NCBI GenBank assembly: GCA_946482045.1
Contig: CAMLPZ010000278.1
Location: forward strand, 1-5,563
Direction of reading: 5' to 3'
Source: an uncultured Asticcacaulis sp.
GTDB taxonomy: Bacteria > Pseudomonadota > Alphaproteobacteria > Caulobacterales > Caulobacteraceae
DNA length: 5,563 bases
The notes under the pieces are model-generated. The model was not told where the DNA came from and did not search any database. It was given only the letters and a program-made list of their open reading frames with translations. Every line of letters begins with the position of its first letter. The first letter of the stretch is position 1. This document shows positions 1 to 5,563 of the stretch, one piece after another. The position numbers and the translations under genes are program-made.

Positions 1-14
1 TTTGCAACATATCT

Positions 15-91
15 TGGTGAGCCCGCTGGGACTCGAACCCAGGACCCTCTGATTAAAAGTCAGATGCTCTAGCCGGCTGAGCTACGGGCTC
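15..91 (-). tRNA. tRNA-Lys (anticodon UUU)
   Basis: Read on the minus strand this folds as a complete 77-base cloverleaf. The 7-bp acceptor stem is GAGCCCG/CGGGCTC (19-25 with 85-91), the D stem is GCTC/GAGC, and the anticodon stem is TCTGA/TCAGA around the loop CTTTTAA. The T stem is CTGGG/CCCAG with loop TTCGAGT, followed by discriminator A and an encoded CCA at 15-17. The anticodon TTT lies at 55-57, so it decodes AAA/AAG lysine codons. All stems pair perfectly and I see no intron or defect. It is transcribed leftwards, away from the lipoprotein gene, so any terminator lies mostly outside the window. Lysine tRNA is not a substrate of the nearby Tgt, which acts on GUN anticodons. Confidence 0.97.
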
Positions 92-147
92 ACGTCAAGA
101 CGTTGGGCTTGACCCCGGCCGCAAAAGGGTGGATCAAACGTGGGGAC

Positions 148-176
148 TTCATAGAGGGGAGTTTGCTTTTTCGCAA
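148..176 (-). promoter_or_regulatory. Possible sigma70-type promoter for tRNA-Lys
   Basis: On the minus strand a TTGCGA element (171-176) and a TATGAA element (148-153) are separated by exactly 17 bases, each matching the housekeeping consensus at 4 of 6 positions. This would start transcription near base 141, about 50 bases before the mature tRNA 5' end, leaving a short leader for RNase P to remove. It is found by eye only, and AT-rich stretches here could give chance matches. Confidence 0.4.
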
Positions 177-293
177 GCGTGTCTGCTTGTTTTTATGTAT
201 TGTTTTTTTACGGTTGCAGCGGCCATCAAAAAGACGGACGCCGGGTATAGCATAAGGTTGAGCTTGTGGCCTCGCGGCCCATTTGGTAGGACC

Positions 294-998
294 ATGAAGC
301 CGGAGCGTACAGGGGGAAATGTCATTAGAGTCCTAGTCGTCGCTTTTTGCGCAAGCCTGGTGCTTGGCGCCTGTTCCTCCAACCGTCCGGAGTACGACGT
401 GGCCGATGGCGCGCGCGGCCCCGACGGGCGGCCTGAAAAGATGCGCCAGTCGACGGAAGATAATAATGACTGGGGCGATGCGGTGACCGCGCCGCTCGAA
501 GACCTGAATCTCAAGCGCACCAACATCCCGCAGATTCTTCTGGACGCCATGTCGCGGCCATACGATCTGGCTGGGCTGGATCAGTGTGAATCGATTGCCG
601 GCGAGGTGCGCAAGCTTGATGCGCTGCTAGGGCCGGACCTCGATGAGCCGCCACCGCCGCCCGATGATTCGACAATGCGCGAGAAGGGGGGGCGGATGGC
701 CAACAAGGCCGCCGTCGGCGCTGTGCGCGGCGCGACCCGCAGCATCATCCCGTTCCGCGGCCTGATCCGTCAGATGACCGGCGCCGAGAAACATCAGAAA
801 CTTGTGGACGAAGCCATCCAAGCCGGCAAGTCGCGCCGAGCCTACCTCAAGGGCGTCGGCATGAACAAGAACTGCGCCCCGCCGGCGGCGCCGTCGTGGT
901 TCAAGCCGCGCGTCTATATCGACACCTACGAAAAGGCCCCGGTCCAGACGACGACCAAGAAGAAGCGGCCAACCAGCCGCCGCGGTGGCAGGAAATAA
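294..998 (+). CDS. Conserved hypothetical lipoprotein, 234 aa
   Basis: Uncharacterised lipoprotein, probably lipid-anchored in the outer membrane facing the periplasm. The N-terminus has a basic stretch, a hydrophobic run (about residues 13-24) and a lipobox LGAC with the acylated cysteine at residue 27; Ser at +2 does not signal inner-membrane retention under the E. coli Lol rule. The acidic, Asp/Asn-rich mature start is followed by a block, PLEDLNLKRTNIP (67-79), then RPYDLAGLDQC (88-98) and a proline run at 119-123. A Gly/Ala/Arg-rich segment with SIIPFRGLIRQMTGA (150-164) comes next, and the tail from 222 is rich in Lys and Arg. Cys98 and Cys194 could form a disulfide. A GTG start at 129 would add 55 residues ahead of the signal peptide, so ATG 294 is preferred, although its upstream AGG (288-290) is a poor ribosome site. 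The block pattern resembles conserved alphaproteobacterial hypotheticals, but I cannot give a function. Confidence 0.8.
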   Translation: MKPERTGGNVIRVLVVAFCASLVLGACSSNRPEYDVADGARGPDGRPEKMRQSTEDNNDWGDAVTAPLEDLNLKRTNIPQILLDAMSRPYDLAGLDQCESIAGEVRKLDALLGPDLDEPPPPPDDSTMREKGGRMANKAAVGAVRGATRSIIPFRGLIRQMTGAEKHQKLVDEAIQAGKSRRAYLKGVGMNKNCAPPAAPSWFKPRVYIDTYEKAPVQTTTKKKRPTSRRGGRK

Positions 999-999
999 C

Positions 1000-1029
1000 A
1001 AAAGGCCCGGAGTTCGCACCGGGCCTTTT
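1000..1029. terminator. Bidirectional intrinsic terminator between convergent genes
   Basis: A perfect 11-bp inverted repeat, AAAAGGCCCGG (1000-1010) and CCGGGCCTTTT (1019-1029), encloses an 8-base loop. The GC core is flanked by A on one side and T on the other, so a U-tract follows the hairpin in either direction. It lies between the lipoprotein stop (996-998) and the tgt stop (1031-1033, read leftwards), with only one base to spare on each side. It therefore probably ends both transcripts. Confidence 0.9.
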
Positions 1030-1030
1030 C

Positions 1031-2143
1031 TTATTTTGTCCAGCGTGTCAGCAAATCGCGCCGCAGAGTCTGGAAGCTGCCGTCGGCGATCGCCGCGCGC
1101 ATGCGGATCATCAATGCCTGGAAAAACGCGATATTGTGCCAGGACAGCAGCACCTGGCCGAGGATTTCCTCGGCCCGCACCAGGTGGTGCAGATAGGCTT
1201 TGGAATAATCGCGGCTGGCCGGGCAGTCGCTGGTCGCATCGAGCGGCGTATCGTCTTCGGCAAAGCGGGCGTTTTTCATGTTGATCGGCCCATCCCAGGT
1301 CCACACCTGGCCGTGGCGGCCCGAGCGCGTCGGCAGGACGCAGTCGAACATATCGATGCCGCGGGCCACGCCTTCGAGTAGGTCAATGGGCTTGCCAACG
1401 CCCATCAGGTAGCGCGGCCGGTCCCACGGCAGGAGCGGGGCGCAGAAATCGAGCGTGTCGCACATGGCCTGATGGCCTTCGCCGACTGCCAGGCCGCCGA
1501 TGGCGTAGCCGTCGAAGCCGATATCGAGCAGGCGCTCGGTCGATTCGCGGCGCAGGTGTTCAAAGGTTGAACCCTGCTGAATACCGAACAGGGCCTGCGT
1601 GTCGCGGGTGCCGAACGCATTCTTTGAGCGCTGGCCCCAGCGCGCCGACAGTTGCAGCGCCTTTTGCGCGCGCGATTCCTCGGCCGGATAGGAGACGCAT
1701 TCGTCGAGCTGCATGACGATGTCGGCGCCCAGAAGGTCGGCCTGGATTTCGATCGAGCGTTCCGGCGACAGGACGTGCTTTGAGCCGTCGATATGGCTGG
1801 CGAAGGTGACGGCCTCTTCCTTGACCTTGGAAATATTCGACAGGCTCATGACCTGGAAGCCGCCGGAATCAGTCAGGATCGGTCCATCCCAGCCCATGAA
1901 CTTGTGCAGGCCGCCCAAGCGCTTGACGCGTTCAGGCCCCGGCCGCAGCATCAGGTGGTAGGTGTTCCCCAGGATGATCCTGGCGTGCGACTGGCGAACC
2001 ATGTCGAGCGTCAGCGCCTTGACCGTCGCCGCCGTGCCGACCGGCATGAAGATAGGGGTGGGGATGTCGCCGCGCGGGGTTTTCAGGACGCCGGTGCGCG
2101 CCTGGCCGTCATGGGCATGGATTTCAAAGGGAAAAGCACTCAT
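1031..2143 (-). CDS. tgt: Queuine/preQ1 tRNA-guanine ribosyltransferase
   Basis: Cytoplasmic enzyme that swaps guanine 34 of GUN-anticodon tRNAs (His, Asp, Asn, Tyr) for a 7-deazaguanine, preQ1 in bacteria, on the way to queuosine. At 370 residues it is full length (E. coli about 375, Zymomonas 386). The TIM-barrel motifs are present: TDSGGFQ with the general base Asp92, MQLDEC with Asp147, FGIQQGS, GGLAVGE (216-222), and [12 protein letters not shown] with the nucleophile Asp267. The C-terminal zinc region is unusual. By alignment from memory the four ligands (E. coli C302, C304, C307, H333) correspond to Ser305, Cys307, Ser310 and His336, so two cysteines are serine, both AGC codons. The rest of this region ([17 protein letters not shown]) is intact, so this is not decay. 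The gene is monocistronic here and ends at the shared terminator. The ATG at 2143 has no strong Shine-Dalgarno sequence, but the protein starts where family members do. Confidence 0.97.
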   Translation of the reverse strand: MSAFPFEIHAHDGQARTGVLKTPRGDIPTPIFMPVGTAATVKALTLDMVRQSHARIILGNTYHLMLRPGPERVKRLGGLHKFMGWDGPILTDSGGFQVMSLSNISKVKEEAVTFASHIDGSKHVLSPERSIEIQADLLGADIVMQLDECVSYPAEESRAQKALQLSARWGQRSKNAFGTRDTQALFGIQQGSTFEHLRRESTERLLDIGFDGYAIGGLAVGEGHQAMCDTLDFCAPLLPWDRPRYLMGVGKPIDLLEGVARGIDMFDCVLPTRSGRHGQVWTWDGPINMKNARFAEDDTPLDATSDCPASRDYSKAYLHHLVRAEEILGQVLLSWHNIAFFQALMIRMRAAIADGSFQTLRRDLLTRWTK

Positions 2144-2191
2144 GGCGGCTCAATAGCGGCAAGCGCCGACGACGTAAAGGCGGGCGCGAAT

Positions 2192-2232
2192 TTATATTCC
2201 TTGACGGGAATATTCCTTTATGAGAATATAAT
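2192..2232 (+). promoter_or_regulatory. Promoter/operator region of the arsR-type operon
   Basis: This AT-rich patch holds repeated ATATTC half-sites. ATATTCC (2194-2200) and GGAATAT (2207-2213) form a perfect 7-bp dyad with a 6-base spacer. A second ATATTC (2210-2215, making the palindrome GAATATTC at 2208-2215) faces GAATAT at 2224-2229. The outermost arms TTATATTC (2192-2199) and GAATATAA (2224-2231) are also exact reverse complements. A TTGACG element (2201-2206) and a perfect TATAAT (2227-2232) sit within the repeats, but their 20-base spacing is long. The TATAAT ends 3 bases before the ATG, so it would give a leaderless or nearly leaderless mRNA. Binding by the adjacent ArsR-type protein is inference from family habit. 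Confidence 0.6.
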
Positions 2233-2235
2233 CTC

Positions 2236-2556
2236 ATGATCGAGACCTTTACCGCCCTTTCTGAACCCAACCGCCTGCGCATCGTCGAACTGCTGCGCGA
2301 TGGCCCGCAGCCCGTGGGCGCCATTGCCGACACATTGGGACTGAACCAGCCTCAGGTGTCCAAGCATCTGAATACGTTGAAGAAGGCGCACCTGGTCGAG
2401 GTCGAGGCGAGGGCGCAACAGCGGCTTTACCGGCTGGATGCGCAGGGGCTGCAATTGATCGACCAGTGGCTGGACCGTTACCGCCGCATCTGGACCGATC
2501 GCCTGGATCAACTGGACGACGTCATCGCCGGTATGACGCGTGAACCCAAGGAGTGA
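2236..2556 (+). CDS. ArsR/SmtB-family winged-helix transcriptional regulator
   Basis: Small (106 aa) dimeric DNA-binding repressor. ALSEPNRLRIVELL (7-20) is the typical ArsR first helix. A helix-turn-helix follows, with AIADTLGLNQPQVSKHLNTL (29-48) carrying the recognition helix, then the wing region VEVEARAQQRLYRLD (54-68). The C-terminal helix (about 71-100) would form part of the dimer interface. It lacks the ELCVCDL metal-binding signature of ArsR/SmtB sensors and has no cysteine at all, so arsenic or zinc sensing by the classical cysteine sites is unlikely. It belongs with the non-metal ArsR subgroup often encoded beside SRPBCC proteins. It is the first gene of a three-gene operon, and the ATATTC repeats just upstream suggest autorepression. 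The start is at ATG 2236; no good Shine-Dalgarno site precedes it, only a weak GAGAA at 2222-2226. The inducer is unknown. Confidence 0.92.
   Translation: MIETFTALSEPNRLRIVELLRDGPQPVGAIADTLGLNQPQVSKHLNTLKKAHLVEVEARAQQRLYRLDAQGLQLIDQWLDRYRRIWTDRLDQLDDVIAGMTREPKE
2548..2553 (+). promoter_or_regulatory. Ribosome binding site AAGGAG for the SRPBCC gene
   Basis: A perfect AAGGAG lies inside the last codons of the regulator gene, 7 bases before ATG 2561. It decides the start of the SRPBCC gene at 2561 rather than an in-frame GTG at 2540, and it is the clearest ribosome site in the operon. Confidence 0.8.
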
Positions 2557-2560
2557 GTCT

Positions 2561-3055
2561 ATGAATACGACCGATATGATCACCGAAGGCGACGACACGA
2601 TCGTTATTTCGCGCACCTTCAATGCGCCGCCGCGCGTGGTTTTCGAAGCCTGGACCAATGCCGATTTCGTCAAGCGGTGGTGGGCGCCGAAGGCCCTCGG
2701 CGCACAGATGGTGTCGGTTGAGGCCGATGTGCGCGAGGGCGGCGGGTATCGCTATGTGCTGCAATCGGGCGACCAGCCGCCTTTTGCCTTTTCAGGAAAA
2801 TATATCGAGGTCGTGACGCCGTCACGGCTGGTCTACACGCAGGCTTTCGAGCCAATGGTCGATGCGGGTTATGCGACGATCACTGTGACCTTTGAGCAGG
2901 TCGGCGTTAACCAGACGCACATGGTGTCGTATGAGCGCTATCCGACGCCTCAGGTACGCGATATGGTCCTGGCGTCGGGCATGGAAAAGGGCATGCGCAT
3001 CACCATGGATCAACTGGACGAACTGATCGGTGAGTTGCAGGCAGCGGGGGAGTAA
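2561..3055 (+). CDS. SRPBCC/AHSA1-domain protein (COG3832 type)
   Basis: Cytoplasmic 164-residue protein of the START/Bet v1-like fold, in the family named after the Hsp90 ATPase activator homologue Aha1. The family motifs are in order: a first strand and helix with ISRTFNAPPRVVFEAWTN (16-33), the KRWWAP signature (38-43), VREGGGYRYV (57-66), the strand GKYIEVVTPSRLVYT (79-93) and a long C-terminal helix (about 139-160) that closes the hydrophobic cavity. Such proteins probably bind small hydrophobic ligands; no ligand or reaction can be read from the sequence. It is preceded by the ArsR-type gene after a 4-base gap, and its stop codon TAA overlaps the next start as TAATG. The pairing with an ArsR regulator recurs widely in bacteria, so the regulator probably controls this gene. 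The name does not establish a role with Hsp90. Confidence 0.92.
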   Translation: MNTTDMITEGDDTIVISRTFNAPPRVVFEAWTNADFVKRWWAPKALGAQMVSVEADVREGGGYRYVLQSGDQPPFAFSGKYIEVVTPSRLVYTQAFEPMVDAGYATITVTFEQVGVNQTHMVSYERYPTPQVRDMVLASGMEKGMRITMDQLDELIGELQAAGE

Positions 3056-3408
3056 TGCCGGCCGCCAGTGTCGATGCCTATATCGATGGCTTGCCCGGAC
3101 CGGTCGCGGCCCGGGTAGCCGCCTTGCGCGATACGATCCGCGCGGCCGTGCCGAATATGACCGAAACGATTAAGTACGGCATGCCGGCTTTTAGGGTGGG
3201 CGATACTTACCTCGTCTATCTTGGCGCGTGGAAAAAGCACGTGGCGCTATATCCTGTGGCGCGGGGCGATGCGGATTTTGAGGCGAGAGTGGGACCGTAT
3301 CGGGCTGAAAAGGATACCGTGCGGTTCGAGCACAAGAACGATCTGCCGTTGGATATCGTGATCTTGATCGTCGAGGCGCGGCTGAAGGCGTTGAAGAATA
3401 AGGTTTAA
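3055..3408 (+). CDS. DUF1801/YdhG-like domain protein
   Basis: Small cytoplasmic protein of 117 residues in the DUF1801 family (YdhG/Fra-like). The family signatures are an N-terminal helix region with VDAYIDGLPGPVAARVAALR (6-25), ETIKYGMPAF (37-46), a strand pair around YLGAWKKHVALYP (55-67), and KDTVRF followed by LPLDIVILIVEARL (86-91, 97-110). One family member in Bacillus has been described as a frataxin-like iron chaperone, but that role should not be carried over, since I see no metal-binding cysteine here. The ATG overlaps the stop of the SRPBCC gene by one base, with GGGGGAG just upstream, which indicates translational coupling. It is the last gene of the operon. Confidence 0.9.
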   Translation: MPAASVDAYIDGLPGPVAARVAALRDTIRAAVPNMTETIKYGMPAFRVGDTYLVYLGAWKKHVALYPVARGDADFEARVGPYRAEKDTVRFEHKNDLPLDIVILIVEARLKALKNKV

Positions 3409-3499
3409 CCACGGAATGCACCGGGCTGCTGCTCGTGATGGTTAAACGTCTTGTTATCCCCTACGTGATGAACTGCCGGTGTGTATGACAGTTGTATCT
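3409..3499. other. Convergent intergenic gap without a clear terminator
   Basis: This 91-base stretch separates the DUF1801 stop from the stop of the minus-strand lipoprotein. I found only weak imperfect pairing, AACTG (3471-3475) with CAGTT (3489-3493) and an irregular AACCA..TGGTT arrangement, and no U-tract after a GC-rich stem on either strand. Termination here may be Rho-dependent or may use a site I cannot see. Confidence 0.5.
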
Positions 3500-4378
3500 C
3501 TACAAGGTGCTATATTTACCGGGCGTCTTGTCGTCCTTCGTTATCGGCCATTGCGCCAGCAGTCCGGCCGATTTCGAAATGATCGAAACGCGATCGATCT
3601 TTGCAGAAAACACGCACATCTGCCAGCTGACCTGAAAGGGATTGCTCAGCGTCGCTGGTTTTTCCGTTTCGGCGCATTTCAAAAGTTCACCTTCCGATGA
3701 GCGCTTCAATGTGCCGCTGACCTCAACCCAGATATCCTGCACGGCGGCGCGCGCCGCGTCGGGTGGTAGTTTGATGTTCTTGTAGGCGCGATCATACATA
3801 TGTCTGTCCTTGTCGTAAGGAACAGTCCCCATGTAATCCTCGCCGATTGAGCCAATCCCGACGTGAAGACGTTTGACAGGCGTCACCTTCGCGGTTGTGC
3901 CGAAGGCATTTTCCATTGGAACAGCGTCACCCGAGCTGAACTCGGTGCCTGTAAGTATGTAGTCGAATGCCGCGGGAAGCGTACCGGACGGGTATTTAAG
4001 AATGGGGCTTTCCGGTTGGAAGGAAAGTTCAAGGTCCTCCTTGTCGGCATCATAAGCATACCGGGCTGAACTTTCGTCAGTGCCTTCGACCGAGGTTACC
4101 GGCAGTCTCAGGGTAAAGGTCTTTCCTTCCAGGAAGCTATCATCGTAGCCTTTTGAGAACTGATCGGCGCGTTTGAAGGCAAGCTTGGCTTGGGCGATCG
4201 CGGTCAACCCCATGATGGAGACGGGATCGTTCGGGTTTGGAGCGGTAAGCGCCGCAAGGGCCGATGCTGTTACCGACGTATCCGCGTCATCCGCAGTATG
4301 GGGCTTGGAGCACCCGGCAAGTACAACCGCCAAGCCAGCCAAACAGAGTGCCGATTTCGCGCCATTAAATGCAAACAT
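3500..4378 (-). CDS. Putative lipoprotein of unknown function, 292 aa
   Basis: Unrecognised exported protein. Residues 7-22 form a hydrophobic signal segment ending in the lipobox LAGC with the lipidated cysteine at 23; Ser at +2 suggests outer-membrane sorting. Ala/Thr/Asp-rich linker sequence (about 27-50) precedes a probable folded domain. That domain shows alternating strand-like segments such as KTFTLRLPVTSV (86-97), LELSFQPESPILKYP (116-130) and DIWVEVSGTLKR (215-226), consistent with a beta-rich fold. Cys235 and Cys255 could form a disulfide. The start at ATG 4378 is chosen because AAGGGG (4384-4389) lies 5 bases upstream; a GTG at 4423 would add 15 residues ahead of the signal peptide. 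Its sampled GC is lower than that of tgt (lines of 50-60% against 67%). It stands alone, divergent from the aminotransferase gene. I cannot assign a family or function. Confidence 0.8.
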   Translation of the reverse strand: MFAFNGAKSALCLAGLAVVLAGCSKPHTADDADTSVTASALAALTAPNPNDPVSIMGLTAIAQAKLAFKRADQFSKGYDDSFLEGKTFTLRLPVTSVEGTDESSARYAYDADKEDLELSFQPESPILKYPSGTLPAAFDYILTGTEFSSGDAVPMENAFGTTAKVTPVKRLHVGIGSIGEDYMGTVPYDKDRHMYDRAYKNIKLPPDAARAAVQDIWVEVSGTLKRSSEGELLKCAETEKPATLSNPFQVSWQMCVFSAKIDRVSIISKSAGLLAQWPITKDDKTPGKYSTL

Positions 4379-4457
4379 GTTCGCCCCTTTTTGAACCCGC
4401 CGGAGCGCATCTTTCAGGCGCACCGATCTAGAAAAACTCTAAGGGTTGAGGCGGAAC

Positions 4458-4487
4458 ATTACCAGTACAAACTGCGATTTAGCGCAA
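4458..4487 (-). promoter_or_regulatory. Tentative promoter for the minus-strand lipoprotein
   Basis: On the minus strand TTGCGC (4482-4487) and GGTAAT (4458-4463) are separated by 18 bases, and the second matches the -10 consensus at 4 of 6 positions. The start point would fall near 4451, giving a leader of about 70 bases. It is a weak visual match. Confidence 0.28.
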
Positions 4488-4505
4488 TTTTTTCCGTGTT
4501 TGCGC
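4482..4505. repeat. Inverted repeat in the divergent intergenic region
   Basis: GCGCAA (4482-4487) and TTGCGC (4500-4505) form a perfect 6-bp dyad with a 12-base spacer. Overlapping it are two further dyads, TTTTTC (4489-4494) with GAAAAA (4511-4516) and GTGTTT (4496-4501) with AAACAC (4518-4523). The region lies between the lipoprotein and aminotransferase starts, so a regulator-binding site is possible, but short AT-rich dyads also arise by chance. Confidence 0.4.
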
Positions 4506-4553
4506 AGGCCGAAAAAGAAACACACATTTTCCGCAATCGACTATAAGGCGCGC

Positions 4554-5563
4554 ATGACCGCACAGATCGCTCCCTTTTATGCCATTGAGATCAGCCGCCT
4601 GGCTCACGCATTGAAAGCGCAGGGGCGGTCGATCATCCATATGGAGTTTGGCCAGCCATCGACCGGCGCCCCGAAAGCCGCGATCGCCGAAGCGCACCGC
4701 ATCCTCGACAGCGACGGCATGGGATATTGGGAAAGCACGGCGCTGAAGGAACGATTGGCCAGGCTCTACCGCGACAATTACGGCGTCACGGTCGCGCCCG
4801 AGCGCTTTATCCTGACCTGCGGCGCGTCGCCGGCCCTGGTCCTGGCCTTGACGTCCAGCTTTGCGCCGGGTGCGCGTGTGGCCCTGGCGCGGCCGGGATA
4901 TGTCGCCTATCGCAATAATCTCAAAGCCTTGCACATGGAGGCCGTCGAAATTCCGTGCGGCGCCGAGGTCGGCTTTCAACTGACGGCAAAAGCTTTGGCG
5001 GCGCTCGATCCGGCGCCTGACGGTGTGATCATCGCCAGTCCGGCCAATCCGACCGGAACCCTGATCGCGCCCGAAGAATTGAAAGCGATCGCCGGGGTTT
5101 GCCGGGCGCGCAATATCCGCATCATTTCCGATGAGATCTATCATGGCCTGACCTATGATCAGCCGGCGCGCTCGATGCTGGAATATGCGCCGGACGCGAT
5201 CGTTGTCAGCAGTTTCTCCAAATATTTCAGCATGGTCGGCTGGCGTTTGGGCTGGCTGCTAGTGCCGGAAGCGCACCTGGCCACGGCGCGCGCCTATGTC
5301 GGCAACCTGTTCCTGACCGCGCCCTCCCTAAGCCAGCACGCCGGATTGGTGGCGCTCGACAGCCGGGATGAGTTGGAAAGCCATGTCGAAACCTATCGCC
5401 GGAACCGGCAACTGTTGCTCGATGCCTTGCCGGGCCTGGGCCTGAACCGTATCGCCCCACCCGATGGGGCCTTCTATATCTATGCCGATATCGGCCATCT
5501 GACGGACGACAGTCTCGGCTTCTGCAAGGCTTTGCTGGAAGAAACGGGTGTGGCGACGGCGCC
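4554..5563 (+). CDS. PLP-dependent class I/II aminotransferase, 3' end outside window
   Basis: Cytoplasmic fold-type I aminotransferase of the AspC-like COG0436 group, transferring an amino group between an amino acid and a 2-oxo acid. The reading frame is open from ATG 4554 to the window edge, giving 336 complete codons of a family usually about 380-400 long, so some 50 residues are missing. Visible motifs: GQPSTGAP near the start, YWESTALKERLARLY (58-72), CGASPA (89-94) for phosphate contact, PGYVAYRN (114-121), SPANPTGT with Asn165, SDEIYHGL with Asp193 and Tyr196, and SFSKYFSMVGWRLGW with the Schiff-base Lys223 and Arg231. The usual substrate-carboxylate arginine near the C-terminus lies beyond the edge, so substrate cannot be inferred. 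TAAGG (4544-4548) lies 5 bases before the ATG and supports this start. It is divergent from the lipoprotein gene; no pathway neighbour is visible. Confidence 0.95.
   Translation, partial: MTAQIAPFYAIEISRLAHALKAQGRSIIHMEFGQPSTGAPKAAIAEAHRILDSDGMGYWESTALKERLARLYRDNYGVTVAPERFILTCGASPALVLALTSSFAPGARVALARPGYVAYRNNLKALHMEAVEIPCGAEVGFQLTAKALAALDPAPDGVIIASPANPTGTLIAPEELKAIAGVCRARNIRIISDEIYHGLTYDQPARSMLEYAPDAIVVSSFSKYFSMVGWRLGWLLVPEAHLATARAYVGNLFLTAPSLSQHAGLVALDSRDELESHVETYRRNRQLLLDALPGLGLNRIAPPDGAFYIYADIGHLTDDSLGFCKALLEETGVATA

Noticed and set aside
15..91. tRNA-Lys as an integration site for a mobile element
   Set aside because: The 3' end faces the left edge of the window, no duplicated tRNA end is seen and no integrase is present in the window.
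129..293. Upstream GTG-start extension of the first lipoprotein
   Set aside because: It would place 55 residues before a clear lipoprotein signal peptide, which must be N-terminal; ATG 294 is the sensible start.
627..1304. 225-codon minus-strand open frame
   Set aside because: It crosses the shared terminator, overlaps tgt in another frame and is antisense to the lipoprotein; its Arg/Pro-rich product has no recognisable domain. Shadow of GC-rich coding sequence.
1793..2239. 148-codon plus-strand open frame inside tgt
   Set aside because: It is antisense to strongly conserved tgt sequence and runs through the divergent promoter region; no domain is recognisable.
2218..2673. 151-codon minus-strand open frame over the regulator gene
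   Set aside because: It is antisense to the ArsR-type gene and the start of the SRPBCC gene, both well supported.
4421..4423. GTG start for a 307-residue form of the second lipoprotein
   Set aside because: It would bury the signal peptide behind 15 extra residues, while ATG 4378 has a good AAGGGG site 5 bases upstream.
4479..5144. 221-codon minus-strand open frame
   Set aside because: It lies antisense to the aminotransferase, whose catalytic motifs are intact on the plus strand.

Overview
The window reads as ordinary chromosome of an alphaproteobacterium with fairly high GC. The queuine tRNA-ribosyltransferase resembles the Zymomonas/Caulobacter type (FGIQQGS and [13 protein letters not shown] motifs), and the gene styles fit Caulobacterales (for example an Asticcacaulis-like genome). 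That placement is inference from remembered protein families, not a database match. I see no insertion sequence, phage gene, CRISPR array or integration junction.

Layout, left to right. A tRNA-Lys(UUU) gene lies on the minus strand at the left edge, with a plausible promoter behind it. A plus-strand gene for an uncharacterised 234-residue lipoprotein follows (294-998). It converges on tgt (1031-2143, minus), and one GC-rich hairpin with A/T flanks between the two stop codons can terminate transcription both ways. Divergent from tgt is a compact three-gene operon: an ArsR-type repressor (2236-2556), an AHSA1-type SRPBCC protein (2561-3055) and a DUF1801/YdhG-like protein (3055-3408). The spacing is 4 bases and then a 1-base stop/start overlap (TAATG). 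The short AT-rich gap before the repressor carries repeated ATATTC/GAATAT half-sites over the likely promoter, which suggests autoregulation.

After a 91-base gap with no clear terminator comes a second lipoprotein gene on the minus strand (3500-4378), unrecognised and visibly less GC-rich than its neighbours. Divergent from it is a PLP-dependent class I/II aminotransferase (from 4554) that runs off the right edge without a stop codon.

The genes do not form one pathway. The real cooperative unit is the ArsR-SRPBCC-DUF1801 operon. The most notable protein-level observation is that Tgt keeps its catalytic aspartates but has serine in place of two of the three zinc-binding cysteines. No clearly new multi-gene system is visible.
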